From: an uncultured Isoptericola sp.
GTDB lineage: Bacteria > Actinomycetota > Actinomycetes > Actinomycetales > Cellulomonadaceae
Assembly: GCA_947497265.1 (NCBI GenBank)
Contig: CANMFP010000002.1
Coordinates: 372,001-436,000, forward strand
DNA: 64,000 nucleotides
Direction: 5' to 3'
Positions within the stretch are counted from its first letter, which is position 1; every line of letters starts with the position of its first letter. A program made the position numbers and the translations under genes. The notes beneath the pieces were generated by a model that did not search any database, was not told the DNA's origin, and saw only the letters and a program-made list of their open reading frames with translations. Shown piece after piece: positions 23,702 through 32,735 of this stretch.

Positions 23702-23730
23702 AGAATGAGGGCACGTCACAGGCGTGTCAA
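23702..23730 (-). promoter_or_regulatory. Promoter of the esterase gene
   Basis: On the minus strand a consensus -35 TTGACA (23730-23725) is followed after exactly 17 bp by a -10-like CATTCT (23707-23702). The esterase ATG is 126 bp further on, with a candidate operator between. Confidence 0.55.
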
Positions 23731-23738
23731 GAGATGGC

Positions 23739-23770
23739 GGACGCCCCCCGGCCTGTGCCGGGGGGCGTCC
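23739..23770. terminator. Terminator of the GH120 gene
   Basis: GGACGCCCCCCGGC (23739-23752) pairs perfectly with GCCGGGGGGCGTCC (23757-23770) around a 4-base loop. It lies 29 bp past the GH120 stop. A T-rich tract is not evident. Confidence 0.65.
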
Positions 23771-23799
23771 GGTTCGAAGATACGTCGAGGACTACCGGA

Positions 23800-25764
23800 T
23801 CACCAGACGCGGGTCCGACCGGCTCCGGCGGGCAGCGTCGCCAGCGGACCGGCCGGGTAGGTCTGCCCAGCCTCCCGCGGGGCGCCGAGGAGGTCGGTGC
23901 CGATGACCACCGGCGAACCGTCGGGCTCCTCGAAGTCCGCGTCGGCGACCCTCGCACGCGGCAGGTCGCCGCCCGTCACAGGACCGCTCCACCCGGTGGT
24001 CACCAGCTCGGGGAGGTCCGTCTCGAGGTAGACCTCGTCACCCTCGTCGACGACGGCGAACCGCACCGGGGCGTCGAGCACGACGGCGTCCCGCTCGGCC
24101 TCGTAGGAGCGGGCACCGTTGGCATAGACGTTGTGCTGGATGTACGCGGCCTGGCGCACGCCGAGGAACCGCGAGTGGTCCCCCACGGTCTCGTTGACCG
24201 CGACCAGGTACCCCTCGAAGTCGGGCGGGCAGCCGTCGTACCCCGCCGTGCCGTAGGAGCTCACGCCGTAGCCGTCGCTCCCGGGACGGTACGCCGCACC
24301 CAGGTCTCCACCGAGGAACACGTTGCCGATGTAGCGGTCGTCTCCCCCGTCGATGATGGCGAACCCGGCCACCTGGGTGCTGTGCGGGCGGTGGTACGGC
24401 GTGGCACGGTCGAGCACCGCCTCCAGCCGCACGGCGCCGGCGACGAGGTTGTTCACGATCGCGCCGCCCTGGCTGAAGACCTCCAGCGCGACCTCCGAGG
24501 CGAGGACGTTGTTGTCCACCACGTACGGACCGTGACTGACCTCGACGAACAGGTCACGGGTGTTCGCGTAGAAGACGTTGCGGGACACGCGCGTCCCCTG
24601 GGTCTGCCAGTCGAGCCAGGTGCCCAGGGTGCAGTCGTGGATGCGGTTGTGCACGATCTGCACGTCGATCGCGGCATGCAGCTTGATGCCGCCGATCTCG
24701 TACCCGTAGAACTCCCGCTTGGTCCCGATGTGGTGGATGTGGTTGTCCTCGATCCGCGAGAACACCGCACCGAGGTGCCCGACGACGCCGTTCTGCCCGC
24801 AGTCGAAGATCGTGTTGCGGCGCACCAGGTGGGAGCCGACGTGCTCGCGGTCCCACCCGATCTGCCGGGCGGAGAACACGGACTCGAGCTGGTACTGGTA
24901 GCCGGGCTTGTCGCCACGGTGGAACGAGAAGTTGTGACCGGTCGAGGCCTCCTTGCCGAGCGAGATCGCCGAGCACTTCGCATCGTGGATGACGTTGTCC
25001 TCGATGATCCAGCCCTTGGCCCAGCCGGGACCGACCAGACCCGGCTGGTCGGCCGTCGGCGGCGCCCACGGCGTCGCCGCCTGAGCGAGCTCGAACCCAC
25101 GCACGGTGATGTAGTCGAGGTGATGGTCGGTCGGGTAGAACACCGACCGGCGCACGTTGACCTCCACGAGGTGGGCGTGGGGGTCGGCGCCCTGGAAGTT
25201 GGCCCACACGGTGGTCACGTCCGGGCCGACCTCGGCGTACCAGACGTAGCGCGTCTGCTCGGGGTCGTCGATGACCTGGGCCGTCCCCGTCCAGCCGTCG
25301 ATGTTCTCGGTGCGCCGGGGCGGGTCCGCGACCGCGGCGCGATCCTGCACCTCGTAGAAGCTGCGCCCGTCGAGGTACACGTCCCCGAGGTGCGTGGTGC
25401 CGCCTCCGGCCGGCGGCACCAGCCAGTCGCCCTCCATGACCTCGGCGAACGGATTGAAGTCGCCGAACACGGCGTTCGGCACCTCGGCCCGCCAGACGGT
25501 GCCGTGCTCCTGGGTCCAGCTCGTCACCGGCTCCGACCCCTTGATCACCACATGTTCGCCCGGGGCGGCCTCGTAGGTGATGCGACGGGCGTCGCTGAGG
25601 CCGCCACGAGCGGGCTTGACCCATTCACGGTACTCACCGGCGTGCACGCGGACGGTGTCGCCCGGTCCGGCCAAGGCTGCGGCGCGGTTGATCGTGCGCA
25701 GCGGAGCGGTCTCGCTCCCCGCCGCTTCGTCCGATCCGGTGGTGGCGACGTGGTAGATGGTCAT
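23800..25764 (-). CDS. GH120-family beta-xylosidase
   Basis: 654 residues without a signal peptide, so cytoplasmic. The sequence matches the GH120 right-handed beta-helix family (the T. saccharolyticum XylC group) along its length: EWVKPARGGLSDARRITYEA, GDFNPFAEV, WANFQGADPHAH, ATPWAPPTADQPGLVGP, KREFYGYEIGGIKLHAAIDV. The catalytic pair fits Asp385 in WLDWQTQGTRVS and Glu408 in FVEVSHGPY, 23 residues apart as in that family. It cleaves xylo-oligosaccharides to xylose, feeding the divergent pentose pathway operon. Pectate-lyase-like automatic labels would be misleading. Confidence 0.88.
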   Translation of the reverse strand: MTIYHVATTGSDEAAGSETAPLRTINRAAALAGPGDTVRVHAGEYREWVKPARGGLSDARRITYEAAPGEHVVIKGSEPVTSWTQEHGTVWRAEVPNAVFGDFNPFAEVMEGDWLVPPAGGGTTHLGDVYLDGRSFYEVQDRAAVADPPRRTENIDGWTGTAQVIDDPEQTRYVWYAEVGPDVTTVWANFQGADPHAHLVEVNVRRSVFYPTDHHLDYITVRGFELAQAATPWAPPTADQPGLVGPGWAKGWIIEDNVIHDAKCSAISLGKEASTGHNFSFHRGDKPGYQYQLESVFSARQIGWDREHVGSHLVRRNTIFDCGQNGVVGHLGAVFSRIEDNHIHHIGTKREFYGYEIGGIKLHAAIDVQIVHNRIHDCTLGTWLDWQTQGTRVSRNVFYANTRDLFVEVSHGPYVVDNNVLASEVALEVFSQGGAIVNNLVAGAVRLEAVLDRATPYHRPHSTQVAGFAIIDGGDDRYIGNVFLGGDLGAAYRPGSDGYGVSSYGTAGYDGCPPDFEGYLVAVNETVGDHSRFLGVRQAAYIQHNVYANGARSYEAERDAVVLDAPVRFAVVDEGDEVYLETDLPELVTTGWSGPVTGGDLPRARVADADFEEPDGSPVVIGTDLLGAPREAGQTYPAGPLATLPAGAGRTRVW

Positions 25765-25806
25765 GAGGCTTCCCTTCGGGCGACGATGCCTGAGGTCGGG
25801 CGGTCT

Positions 25807-25825
25807 GAGCGAAACCTTTTCGCTC
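25807..25825. promoter_or_regulatory. Operator candidate S1 at the GH120 promoter
   Basis: GAGCGAAA and TTTCGCTC are perfect 8-bp arms around CCT. The core resembles GAAACGTTTC found at the divergent operon. It lies 18 bp past the GH120 -10 box, where a LacI-family repressor would block transcription. Confidence 0.6.
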
Positions 25826-25843
25826 AACCTTTCGGCGCACGTC

Positions 25844-25873
25844 AGGCTAGGCATCCGGCGCGCGCCCCGGCAA
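25844..25873 (-). promoter_or_regulatory. Promoter of the GH120 gene
   Basis: On the minus strand, TTGCCG (25873-25868) and TAGCCT (25849-25844) are separated by 18 bp. They precede the S1 palindrome and the GH120 ATG at 25764. This is back-to-back with the promoter of the dehydratase operon. Confidence 0.45.
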
Positions 25874-25876
25874 CCC

Positions 25877-25905
25877 TTGACACTCCCCGCCGCGATTCCT
25901 ACGCT
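25877..25905 (+). promoter_or_regulatory. Promoter of the pentonate pathway operon
   Basis: A consensus -35 TTGACA (25877-25882), a 17-bp spacer and a -10 TACGCT (25900-25905) lie 61 bp before the TTG start of the dehydratase. Two palindromes follow at once, so the promoter is probably repressed by LacI regulator 2. Confidence 0.65.
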
Positions 25906-25911
25906 GACGCG

Positions 25912-25945
25912 GGAAAACGTTCGCCAACGGCGCAGAAACGTTTCG
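25912..25945. promoter_or_regulatory. Operator candidates S2/S5 of the pentonate operon
   Basis: GAAACGTTTC at 25935-25944 is a perfect 10-bp palindrome with a central CG; AAAACGTTCG at 25914-25923 is a weaker second site one helical turn-pair away (21 bp). Both lie between the promoter and the dehydratase start. Related motifs occur at 25807, 30996 and 32065. Confidence 0.65.
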
Positions 25946-25966
25946 TCGACAAGGGAGTCCGAGAAA

Positions 25967-27682
25967 TTGACCACGCTTCGCAGCAGCGAGTGGTACGGGG
26001 GCGACGACCGCAACGCCTACCTGCACCGCGCATGGATGCGCCGCGGCGTCCCCTCCGCCGCCTTCGACGGTCGGCCGCAGATCGCCGTCGCCAACACCGC
26101 ATCGGACCTCACGCCCTGCAACGCGCACCTCGACGAGGTCGCGCAGTCGGTGAAGAACGGCGTCTACGAGGCCGGCGGGATCCCGCTGAACCTTCCCGTC
26201 ATGTCGCTCGGTGAGACCCTCGTCCGGCCCACGGCCATGCTCTGGCGCAACATAGCCGCCATGGCCATGGAGGAGATGTTCCGCGCCAACCCCGTCGACG
26301 GCCTGGTGCTGCTCGGCGGGTGCGACAAGACCATCCCCGCGCTGCTCATGGCCGCGGCCTCGGTGGACCTTCCCGCCGTCGTCGTCCCGGGCGGACCGAT
26401 GCTCAACGGCACCTTCCGCGGCGAGCTGCTCGGGTGCGGGACCGGCGTGTGGAAGCTGAGCGAGGAGGTCCGGGCGGGTCGCCTCGACCAGGAGACGTTC
26501 CTGCGCTCCGAGTCCTCGATGATCCGCAGCCGCGGGCACTGCAACACGATGGGGACGGCCTCCACCATGGCTGTCATGGCCGAGGCGCTCGGCATGACGA
26601 TCCCCGGGCTGGCCGGCACCCCCGCCGCGGACAGCCGCCTGCTGGAGTCGGCGCACGCCTCCGGCCGGCTCGCCGTCGAGCAGGTGTCGGCGGGACGCAC
26701 GATCAGCCAGGTCATCACGCGCGGCTCGTTCCTCAACGCGATCGTGGCCCTCGCCGCCGTCGGCGGCTCGACCAACGCCGTCGTGCACCTCCTGGCGATC
26801 GCCGGACGGCTCGGCATCGGCCTCACGCTCGACGACTTCGACCGCGTCGGCGCCGACGTGCCGCTCCTGGTGAACCTGCAGCCCGCGGGCACCCACCTCA
26901 TGGAGGACCTGTTCCGCGCCGGTGGTCTGCTCGCGGTCCTGGACCAGGTGGCCGACCTGCTCGACGACGAGCCGATCACCGTGACCGGCCGCCCGCTCGC
27001 CGGCTACCTCGGCAGCAACGACGTGTGGGACGCCGACGTCATCGCTCCGCGCTCCGAGCCCCTCGCACCCGACGCCGGCATCGCCGTCCTGCGCGGCAAC
27101 CTGGCCACGGACGGCGCCATCATCAAGCCGGCCGCAGCCACCCCGGACCTCCTGGTGCACCAGGGCCGCGCCGTCGTCTTCGACTCGATCGAGGACTTCC
27201 ACGCGCGCATCGACGACCCCGACCTCGACGTCGACCCGACGTCCGTCCTGGTGCTGCGCGGCTGCGGACCGAAGGGCTACCCGGGCATGCCCGAGGTGGC
27301 CAACCTGCCGCTGCCGCCGAAGATCCTCGCCCAGGGCGTGCGCGACATGGTGCGCATCTGCGACGGGCGGATGAGCGGCACCGCGTACGGCACCGTCGTG
27401 CTGCACGTCGCCCCGGAGGCGGCGGCCGGCGGCAACCTCGCACTCGTCCAGGACGGTGACGAGATCCTCCTCGACGTGCCGGCGCGCCGGCTCGAGCTCC
27501 TCGTCCCCGACGACGAGCTCCGCTCACGTCGTGTCCCGGCGGCCACGGCCGACGGGTTCGCCGCGCCCGACCGCGGCTGGGAAAGGCTGTACGTGGACCA
27601 CGTGCAGCAGGCAGACACCGGCGCGGACCTCGACTTCCTCGTCGGCTCGAGCGGTGCGGAGGTAGCACGTGAGTCCCACTGA
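25967..27682 (+). CDS. IlvD/EDD-family sugar-acid (pentonate) dehydratase
   Basis: 571 residues, the length of L-arabinonate/D-xylonate dehydratases. Iron-sulfur cysteines are visible in [23 protein letters not shown] and [25 protein letters not shown] marks the C-terminal domain. It would remove water from a pentonate to give 2-keto-3-deoxypentonate. The TTG at 25967 is supported by AAGGGAG nine bases before it. It is the first gene of a three-gene operon and is divergent from the GH120 xylosidase, which suggests D-xylonate; L-arabinonate is the alternative. Confidence 0.88.
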   Translation: MTTLRSSEWYGGDDRNAYLHRAWMRRGVPSAAFDGRPQIAVANTASDLTPCNAHLDEVAQSVKNGVYEAGGIPLNLPVMSLGETLVRPTAMLWRNIAAMAMEEMFRANPVDGLVLLGGCDKTIPALLMAAASVDLPAVVVPGGPMLNGTFRGELLGCGTGVWKLSEEVRAGRLDQETFLRSESSMIRSRGHCNTMGTASTMAVMAEALGMTIPGLAGTPAADSRLLESAHASGRLAVEQVSAGRTISQVITRGSFLNAIVALAAVGGSTNAVVHLLAIAGRLGIGLTLDDFDRVGADVPLLVNLQPAGTHLMEDLFRAGGLLAVLDQVADLLDDEPITVTGRPLAGYLGSNDVWDADVIAPRSEPLAPDAGIAVLRGNLATDGAIIKPAAATPDLLVHQGRAVVFDSIEDFHARIDDPDLDVDPTSVLVLRGCGPKGYPGMPEVANLPLPPKILAQGVRDMVRICDGRMSGTAYGTVVLHVAPEAAAGGNLALVQDGDEILLDVPARRLELLVPDDELRSRRVPAATADGFAAPDRGWERLYVDHVQQADTGADLDFLVGSSGAEVARESH

Positions 27683-28580
27683 CGCTCCCCCGGCGCAGGA
27701 CGCCGGGACGCCAGGAGCCATCGTCCGGGTCGCGGGGGCCGACCGGCCACGATGGGCCGTCCGGGCCGACGACGGCGGGCTGCGCGGTCTGGGCACCTCG
27801 CTCGCCGCGCTGCTCGGCCTGCCGCTCGACGAGGCCCGGCACGTGGTGGACGCGGCCCTCGCCGACGGCCCTGCGGTCGACGCCGGTGGCGACCTGCTGC
27901 CACCGGTCGACGAGCAGGAGGTCTGGGCTGCCGGGGTCACCTACCGACGCAGCCGGGACGGGCGCACCGAGGAGTCGACCGACCCCTCGATCTACGACCG
28001 CGTGTACACCGCGGAGCGACCCGAGCTGTTCTTCAAGTCGACGGCCGCACGCGTGGTGACCGACGGCGACGACGTCGGCATCCGCGCGGACTCCGGCTGG
28101 GACGTGCCGGAACCGGAGCTGGGGCTGGTCGTGAACCGGTCCGGGGCCGTGTTCGGGTACATGGTCGGCAACGACATGAGCAGCCGCTCGATCGAGGGCG
28201 ACAACCCGCTGTACCTCCCCCAGGCCAAGGTCTACAGCCGCTCGTGCGCGCTCGGGGCCGAGATCGTCCCCGTCTGGACCGCTCCGGCCGGCCCCTGGCC
28301 CGTCCGGGTCACCATCGAGCGCGACGGCGGCACGGCGTTCTCCGGGACCACGTCGACGAGCGAGCTCGCCCGTGATCTCGACGACCTCGCGGAGTGGCTC
28401 GTGCTTGCCCTGGACCTCCCGGCCGGCGCCGTCCTGCTCACCGGCACCGGCATCGTCCCCGGCGCCGACTTCACCCTCGCTGCGGGCGACGTCGTCCGGA
28501 TCGAGATCGACGGGATCGGAACCCTGACCAACAGCGTCGTCGTGGTAGGACGCCGCCTGCACGCCGAGGAGTCGCGATGA
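27669..28580 (+). CDS. FAH-family 2-keto-3-deoxypentonate dehydratase
   Basis: 303 residues with a C-terminal fumarylacetoacetase fold: [13 protein letters not shown], then metal-binding acids in [29 protein letters not shown], and [17 protein letters not shown]-family enzymes next to pentonate dehydratases convert 2-keto-3-deoxypentonate to alpha-ketoglutarate semialdehyde. The GTG start lies inside the 3' end of the preceding gene (14-bp overlap), and its stop overlaps the next start. The function is assigned mainly from context. Confidence 0.82.
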   Translation: MSPTDAPPAQDAGTPGAIVRVAGADRPRWAVRADDGGLRGLGTSLAALLGLPLDEARHVVDAALADGPAVDAGGDLLPPVDEQEVWAAGVTYRRSRDGRTEESTDPSIYDRVYTAERPELFFKSTAARVVTDGDDVGIRADSGWDVPEPELGLVVNRSGAVFGYMVGNDMSSRSIEGDNPLYLPQAKVYSRSCALGAEIVPVWTAPAGPWPVRVTIERDGGTAFSGTTSTSELARDLDDLAEWLVLALDLPAGAVLLTGTGIVPGADFTLAAGDVVRIEIDGIGTLTNSVVVVGRRLHAEESR

Positions 28581-30052
28581 ACCAACCGAACGCACCCGCA
28601 CCCACGTCGGACGCCGACTACGAGCAGGTCGTGTCCGCCGCCGCGGCAGCAGCGGCGCCCGTCGCCGCCGCGACCCCCGGAGACCGGGCCGGGTGGCTCG
28701 AGGCCGTCGCCGCCGCGCTCGCCGACGCGGCTGACGAGCTCGTCGAGATCGCCCAGGACGAGACCCGGCTCCCCGAGCCGCGGCTGCGGGGCGAGCTGGT
28801 GCGCACGACGTTCCAGCTCGGTCTCTTCGCCGACGTCCTGCGCGAGGGGTCCTACCTCGGCGTGCGCGTCGACCACGCCGACCCCGAGTGGGGCATGGGC
28901 CCCCGGCCCGACCTGCGGCGCATGCAGCGCCCGCTCGGCCCGGTCGCGGTCTGGGCCGCCAGCAACTTCCCGTTCGCGTTCTCCGTGGCGGGCGGTGACA
29001 CCGCCTCGGCGCTGGCCGCCGGGTGCCCCGTCGTCGTCAAGGCGCACCCGGGACACCTGCGCCTCTCGCAGCGCACGGCACAGGTCGTGACGAACGCCCT
29101 GCACGAGGTGGGCGCCCCCGACGGGACCTTCGCGCTCGTCGTCGGCACCGACAACGGGCGGCTGCTCGTCACCGACCCGCGGATCAAGGCCGGCGCCTTC
29201 ACCGGGTCGCTGGCCGGCGGCCGGGCCCTGTTCGACCTCGCGGCCGCCCGACCCGAGCCCATCCCGTTCTTCGGAGAGCTCGGCAGCGTGAACCCGGTCT
29301 TCGTGACACCCGGCGCCGCCGCCGAGCGGTCGCAGGACGTCGCCGAAGGGTTCCTCGGGTCCGTGACGCTCGGTGTGGGCCAGTTCTGCACCAAGCCGGG
29401 ACTCGTCTTCGTCCCGTCCGGTTCCGGACTGGTGGACCGCCTCGCCGAGGGCGCCGCCGGGCTGCCGGGCGCCCCCATGCTGAACGACCGCATCCGGGAG
29501 GGGTTCGCCACGGCGGTGGGTGAGCTCGCCGCACGACCCGAGGTCACGGTGCTCGCGGGCAGCGCCGAGGTGGCGGAGGAGCCCTCGCTGACGCTCTTCA
29601 CCACCACCTACGACCAGCACGCCCGGGCCCGCGAACAGCTCGAGGTCGAGTGCTTCGGCCCGGCCGCCCTCATCGTCTCCTACGACGACCCGGCACAGCT
29701 CCTCGAGGCCGCGGCCACGATCGAGGGCCAGCTCACCGCCACGGTCCAGGGCACCGAGGCGGAGGCGGGTGTCGTCGGCCCGCTGCTGGACGTCCTCGCC
29801 GACCGAGCGGGGCGCGTGCTGTGGAACGGCTGGCCCACCGGGGTGTCGGTGACCCACGCGATGGAGCACGGCGGCCCCTACCCGGCGACCACGGCCGCGT
29901 CGACGACGTCGGTCGGGACGGCCGCCGTCGAGCGGTTCCTGCGGCCGGTGAGCTACCAGTCGGTGCCCGACGACCTGCTGCCGCCGCCGTTGCAGGAGGC
30001 GAACCCGTGGGGCGTGCCGCGGCGCGTCGACGGCGTCCTGCAGATCCCCTGA
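28577..30052 (+). CDS. Alpha-ketoglutarate semialdehyde dehydrogenase
   Basis: 491 residues of the aldehyde dehydrogenase family. Visible elements: Lys in [11 protein letters not shown], general base Glu in [13 protein letters not shown], and catalytic Cys in [11 protein letters not shown]. The KAHPGH and [10 protein letters not shown] motifs are typical of the 2,5-dioxovalerate (KGSA) dehydrogenase subgroup, which oxidises KGSA to alpha-ketoglutarate with NAD(P)+. The ATG at 28577 overlaps the preceding stop. It is the last enzyme of the Weimberg-type route and delivers pentose carbon to the TCA cycle. Confidence 0.87.
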   Translation: MNQPNAPAPTSDADYEQVVSAAAAAAAPVAAATPGDRAGWLEAVAAALADAADELVEIAQDETRLPEPRLRGELVRTTFQLGLFADVLREGSYLGVRVDHADPEWGMGPRPDLRRMQRPLGPVAVWAASNFPFAFSVAGGDTASALAAGCPVVVKAHPGHLRLSQRTAQVVTNALHEVGAPDGTFALVVGTDNGRLLVTDPRIKAGAFTGSLAGGRALFDLAAARPEPIPFFGELGSVNPVFVTPGAAAERSQDVAEGFLGSVTLGVGQFCTKPGLVFVPSGSGLVDRLAEGAAGLPGAPMLNDRIREGFATAVGELAARPEVTVLAGSAEVAEEPSLTLFTTTYDQHARAREQLEVECFGPAALIVSYDDPAQLLEAAATIEGQLTATVQGTEAEAGVVGPLLDVLADRAGRVLWNGWPTGVSVTHAMEHGGPYPATTAASTTSVGTAAVERFLRPVSYQSVPDDLLPPPLQEANPWGVPRRVDGVLQIP

Positions 30053-30066
30053 CCGGAGGCCGGCGC

Positions 30067-30918
30067 TCAGCCGGCGTACGCGTGCTGCACCGCTCCCGCC
30101 ACGCCGGCGTCGATCGAGAAGACGGCGCCGGCCAGCGGTTCCGCGGCCTCGGTGACACCGAGCCGGGACGAGGTGACGAACAGCGTCCGGCCGTCCGGCC
30201 CACCGAAGGTGCACGCCGTCGTCCGGCTCACGGGGAGCTCGACGACCTCGGTGAGCGCGCCGTCCGCGTCGTACCGGTGCACCCGCCCGCCCTCCCACAG
30301 GGCGATCCAGATGCCGCCCTCGGCGTCGACGGCCATGCCGTCCGGCTTCCCGGCGTCGTCCGGCACGACGGCGAACGGGCGGCGGCCGGAGAACGCGCCC
30401 GTGCCGGGGTCGACGTCGAACACGTCGACCCGACCGGTCGGTGTGTCGTTGTAGTACGCCAGGGAGCCGTCAACGCTCCACTGCAGCCCGTTCGAGATCG
30501 TCACGCCGTCCAGGACGGTGGTCACCGTCCGGTCGGTGTCCAGGCGGTACAGGCTCCCCGCACCGGGAGCCACGTCGTACGCCATGGTGCCGCAGTAGAA
30601 CCGCCCCTGGGGGTCGCAGCCGCCGTCGTTCATGCGCGCCGACGCATCGCCGAGCACGGTGATCTGGTCCGTCACCGACAGGTCCTCGTCGGCGAGCGCG
30701 AACCCACGCTCGAGCGCGAGGACGTATCCGCCCTCCGCACGTGCCCGGACGACGGCCGCCACGTCCCCGACGTGGGAGCGGACGGGGGCGCCCGTCCCGT
30801 CGAGCCGGACGACGTCGCCCGCGAGCATGTCGACCACGAGCAGGCTCCTGCGGACGTCGTCCCAGAACGGCCCTTCGCCGTGGAAGGTGCACGGCGCACC
30901 GATCGGTTCTGCCCGCAT
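30067..30918 (-). CDS. SMP-30/gluconolactonase-family lactonase
   Basis: About 283 residues forming a six-bladed propeller. Metal ligands appear in order: Glu in FHGEGPFWDD, Asn in ARMNDGGCDP, Asn in TISNGLQWS, Asp in GKPDGMAVD. It opens sugar-acid lactones; in this locus it would hydrolyse xylono- or arabinonolactone to the pentonate used by the dehydratase. The ATG at 30918 follows AAGGGTGG; a GTG at 30927 is also possible. It converges on the dehydrogenase gene. Confidence 0.85.
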   Translation of the reverse strand: MRAEPIGAPCTFHGEGPFWDDVRRSLLVVDMLAGDVVRLDGTGAPVRSHVGDVAAVVRARAEGGYVLALERGFALADEDLSVTDQITVLGDASARMNDGGCDPQGRFYCGTMAYDVAPGAGSLYRLDTDRTVTTVLDGVTISNGLQWSVDGSLAYYNDTPTGRVDVFDVDPGTGAFSGRRPFAVVPDDAGKPDGMAVDAEGGIWIALWEGGRVHRYDADGALTEVVELPVSRTTACTFGGPDGRTLFVTSSRLGVTEAAEPLAGAVFSIDAGVAGAVQHAYAG

Positions 30919-30947
30919 CGCATCCACCCTTCGTCGACGACCTCGGC

Positions 30948-30977
30948 AACGTAGCGAGGATCGATAGATGTCGTCAA
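30948..30977 (-). promoter_or_regulatory. Promoter of the lactonase gene
   Basis: On the minus strand TTGACG (30977-30972) and TACGTT (30953-30948) are 18 bp apart. An operator-like GAAATGTTTC lies ~18 bp upstream at 30996-31005 and overlaps the end of the lacI gene. Confidence 0.5.
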
Positions 30978-30995
30978 GGTTTCAGCGACGGAGGC

Positions 30996-31005
30996 GAAAT
31001 GTTTC
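30996..31005. promoter_or_regulatory. Operator candidate S3
   Basis: GAAATGTTTC differs by one base from the S2 palindrome GAAACGTTTC. It lies upstream of the lactonase promoter, at the end of the lacI gene. Confidence 0.45.
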
Positions 31006-32039
31006 TACGACGGGACCTGCTGCGCCGGCGGACCGGCGGTGCTCGACCGCACGATCAGGCGCGTCGCCAGCTCGATCCGCTCGGGCGTGGTCTCCCGGCG
31101 CATCCGCAGCACGAGACGCGTGGCCGCGTGCGCCATCTCCGTGAGCTGTGCCCGCACCGTGGTCAGCGGCGGGCCCGCCCACGCGGCGGGCCGGATGTCG
31201 TCGAACCCGACCACGGACAGCTCCTCCGGGATCGCGACACCCCGCTCCCGGGCCGCCTCGTAGACGCCGAACGCCTGCAGGTCGCTCCCCGCGAAGATCG
31301 CCGTGGGACGCCGCTCCCCGCCGAGCAGCTCACGCCCCCGCTCCAGGCCGTCCTCGTGATGGAAGTCGCCAGAGACGACGAACCCGTCAGGGACGCTCAG
31401 CCCTGCCGCGTCCATCGCGGCCCGGAAGCCGGACAGCCGCGCGGTCGAGCACAACATGTCGTCAGGACCCGTGATGATCGCGATGTCGGTGTGCCCGAGC
31501 TCGACGAGGTGGCGGGTGGCCATGAACCCGCCCGACCAGTTCGCGGTGCCGACCGACGCCACGTCGGCCGCCGGGTCGCCCGCCGGGTCGATGACGACGA
31601 ACGGGATGTCTCGCGTGCCCAGCATCCGACGGTCCTCCCGGGACAGGTCGGAGAACATGAGGATCACCCCCGCCGGCTGGCGCGCCAGCACGCCCGACAC
31701 CCACTCCGGCCCGGGTGAGTGCCGGTCGCCGGTCTCCGTGAGCAGGACGCTCATGCCGACCTCGCGGGCCACCCGCTCCGCGCCGATGATCATCTCCAGC
31801 GCCCAGCTGCTGTCGATGCGGCTGAAGACGAGCTCGATGAACTGGGCCGACGGCTGCACCTGGTTGCGGCGGCTGTACCCGTGCGCCTGGAGCGCGCTCT
31901 CGACACGCTCACGAGTCGCCGGCGACACGCCGGCACGGCCGTTGAGCACCTTCGAGACCGTCGAGATCGACACGGCGGTCTCGGCTGCCACGCGGGAGAG
32001 CGTCGGACGTGCGGCGCCGTCAGCGGAGGAGGTCGGCAT
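31005..32039 (-). CDS. LacI-family transcriptional regulator 2
   Basis: 344 residues: HTH and hinge (LSRVAAETAVSISTVSKVLN, then ATRERVESALQAHGY) and a sugar-binding effector domain ending near LATRLIVRSS. The ATG at 32039 gives MPTSSADG; the open frame extends 20 codons upstream without homology. Its gene sits next to the lactonase on the same strand and has a motif like the shared operators just upstream at 32065. It is the best candidate to control the pentonate operon, GH120 and lactonase together. Confidence 0.88.
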   Translation of the reverse strand: MPTSSADGAARPTLSRVAAETAVSISTVSKVLNGRAGVSPATRERVESALQAHGYSRRNQVQPSAQFIELVFSRIDSSWALEMIIGAERVAREVGMSVLLTETGDRHSPGPEWVSGVLARQPAGVILMFSDLSREDRRMLGTRDIPFVVIDPAGDPAADVASVGTANWSGGFMATRHLVELGHTDIAIITGPDDMLCSTARLSGFRAAMDAAGLSVPDGFVVSGDFHHEDGLERGRELLGGERRPTAIFAGSDLQAFGVYEAARERGVAIPEELSVVGFDDIRPAAWAGPPLTTVRAQLTEMAHAATRLVLRMRRETTPERIELATRLIVRSSTAGPPAQQVPS

Positions 32040-32064
32040 GACCCCAGGGTAGCCAGTCGGAGCG

Positions 32065-32074
32065 CAACGTTTCG
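32065..32074. promoter_or_regulatory. Operator candidate S4 upstream of lacI-2
   Basis: CAACGTTTCG (complement CGAAACGTTG) is related to the GAAACGTTTC site and lies 26 bp before the lacI-2 start, consistent with autoregulation. Confidence 0.4.
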
Positions 32075-32126
32075 CGGTGCCGTGCCGGGCGGCCGTCACA
32101 GCCCGGCGGCTGCGCCGTGGCGGGGC

Positions 32127-32735
32127 CTACGCTCGGCCGAGGGAACCCGGTGCGCCGGCGACGGCGCGAGCGGACTCCAGCCGCTCCACGAGCGCCACGA
32201 CGCCGGCGGCCACGGGCAGCAGCACCAGGTTGCCCAGCAGCATCGGGCGCAGGAACGGCAGACCCGCCACGTAGCTCGCCAGCAAGCCGTCCAGACCCGC
32301 CGGGTAGAACGTGCCGCGGCCCTGCAGCCAGACGCCGAGGTTCGTCCAGAGGTAGAAGCCGACCGAGCTGCCCGCCCCGAACATCACGGCGTCGAGCACT
32401 CGACGGGTGCCCGACGACCGGCGCGTCCACCAGGCCGCCACACCGATGGCGGCCCACGCCGACCAGGTGAACAGCAGGATCGCCGAGTTGCTCAGGACCA
32501 CGTCGCTGACGGCCACGACCACCAACGGTGCGAGCATCGCGAGCCGGTGCCGCAGCAGACCTGCCGCCGCGACGGCGGCCAGCGTCGACAGCTCCAGGTT
32601 CGCCGGTGCGCCGAGGTCGTCCTTGACGAGCCGCCACACGACCGCTGCGACAACGAGGAGGATGGCGACGGCGGGGCGCCACCAGCGCTCGCCGAGGTCG
32701 CGCAGGGTCAGGTCCGGTGTCGGTGCGTTGCTCAC
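32127..32735 (-). CDS. Membrane protein resembling DUF6580 (transporter S-component-like)
   Basis: 202 residues with about five to six membrane helices. The stretch VGFYLWTNLGVWLQGRGTFY followed by GLLASYVAGLPFLRPMLLGN is typical of DUF6580-type proteins, whose topology resembles the substrate-binding S-components of ECF vitamin transporters. The GTG start at 32735 overlaps the stop of the DUF4430 lipoprotein by 4 bp, so the two are made together. A solute transporter made of both is plausible; the solute is unknown. Confidence 0.65.
   Translation of the reverse strand: MSNAPTPDLTLRDLGERWWRPAVAILLVVAAVVWRLVKDDLGAPANLELSTLAAVAAAGLLRHRLAMLAPLVVVAVSDVVLSNSAILLFTWSAWAAIGVAAWWTRRSSGTRRVLDAVMFGAGSSVGFYLWTNLGVWLQGRGTFYPAGLDGLLASYVAGLPFLRPMLLGNLVLLPVAAGVVALVERLESARAVAGAPGSLGRA

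Noticed and set aside
23800-25764. Pectate lyase annotation for the beta-helix protein
   Set aside because: Full-length similarity in characteristic segments, and the 23-residue Asp-Glu spacing, point to GH120 beta-xylosidase instead.
25847-27406. Minus-strand open frame opposite the dehydratase
   Set aside because: Antisense shadow of the IlvD-family gene, with no motif.
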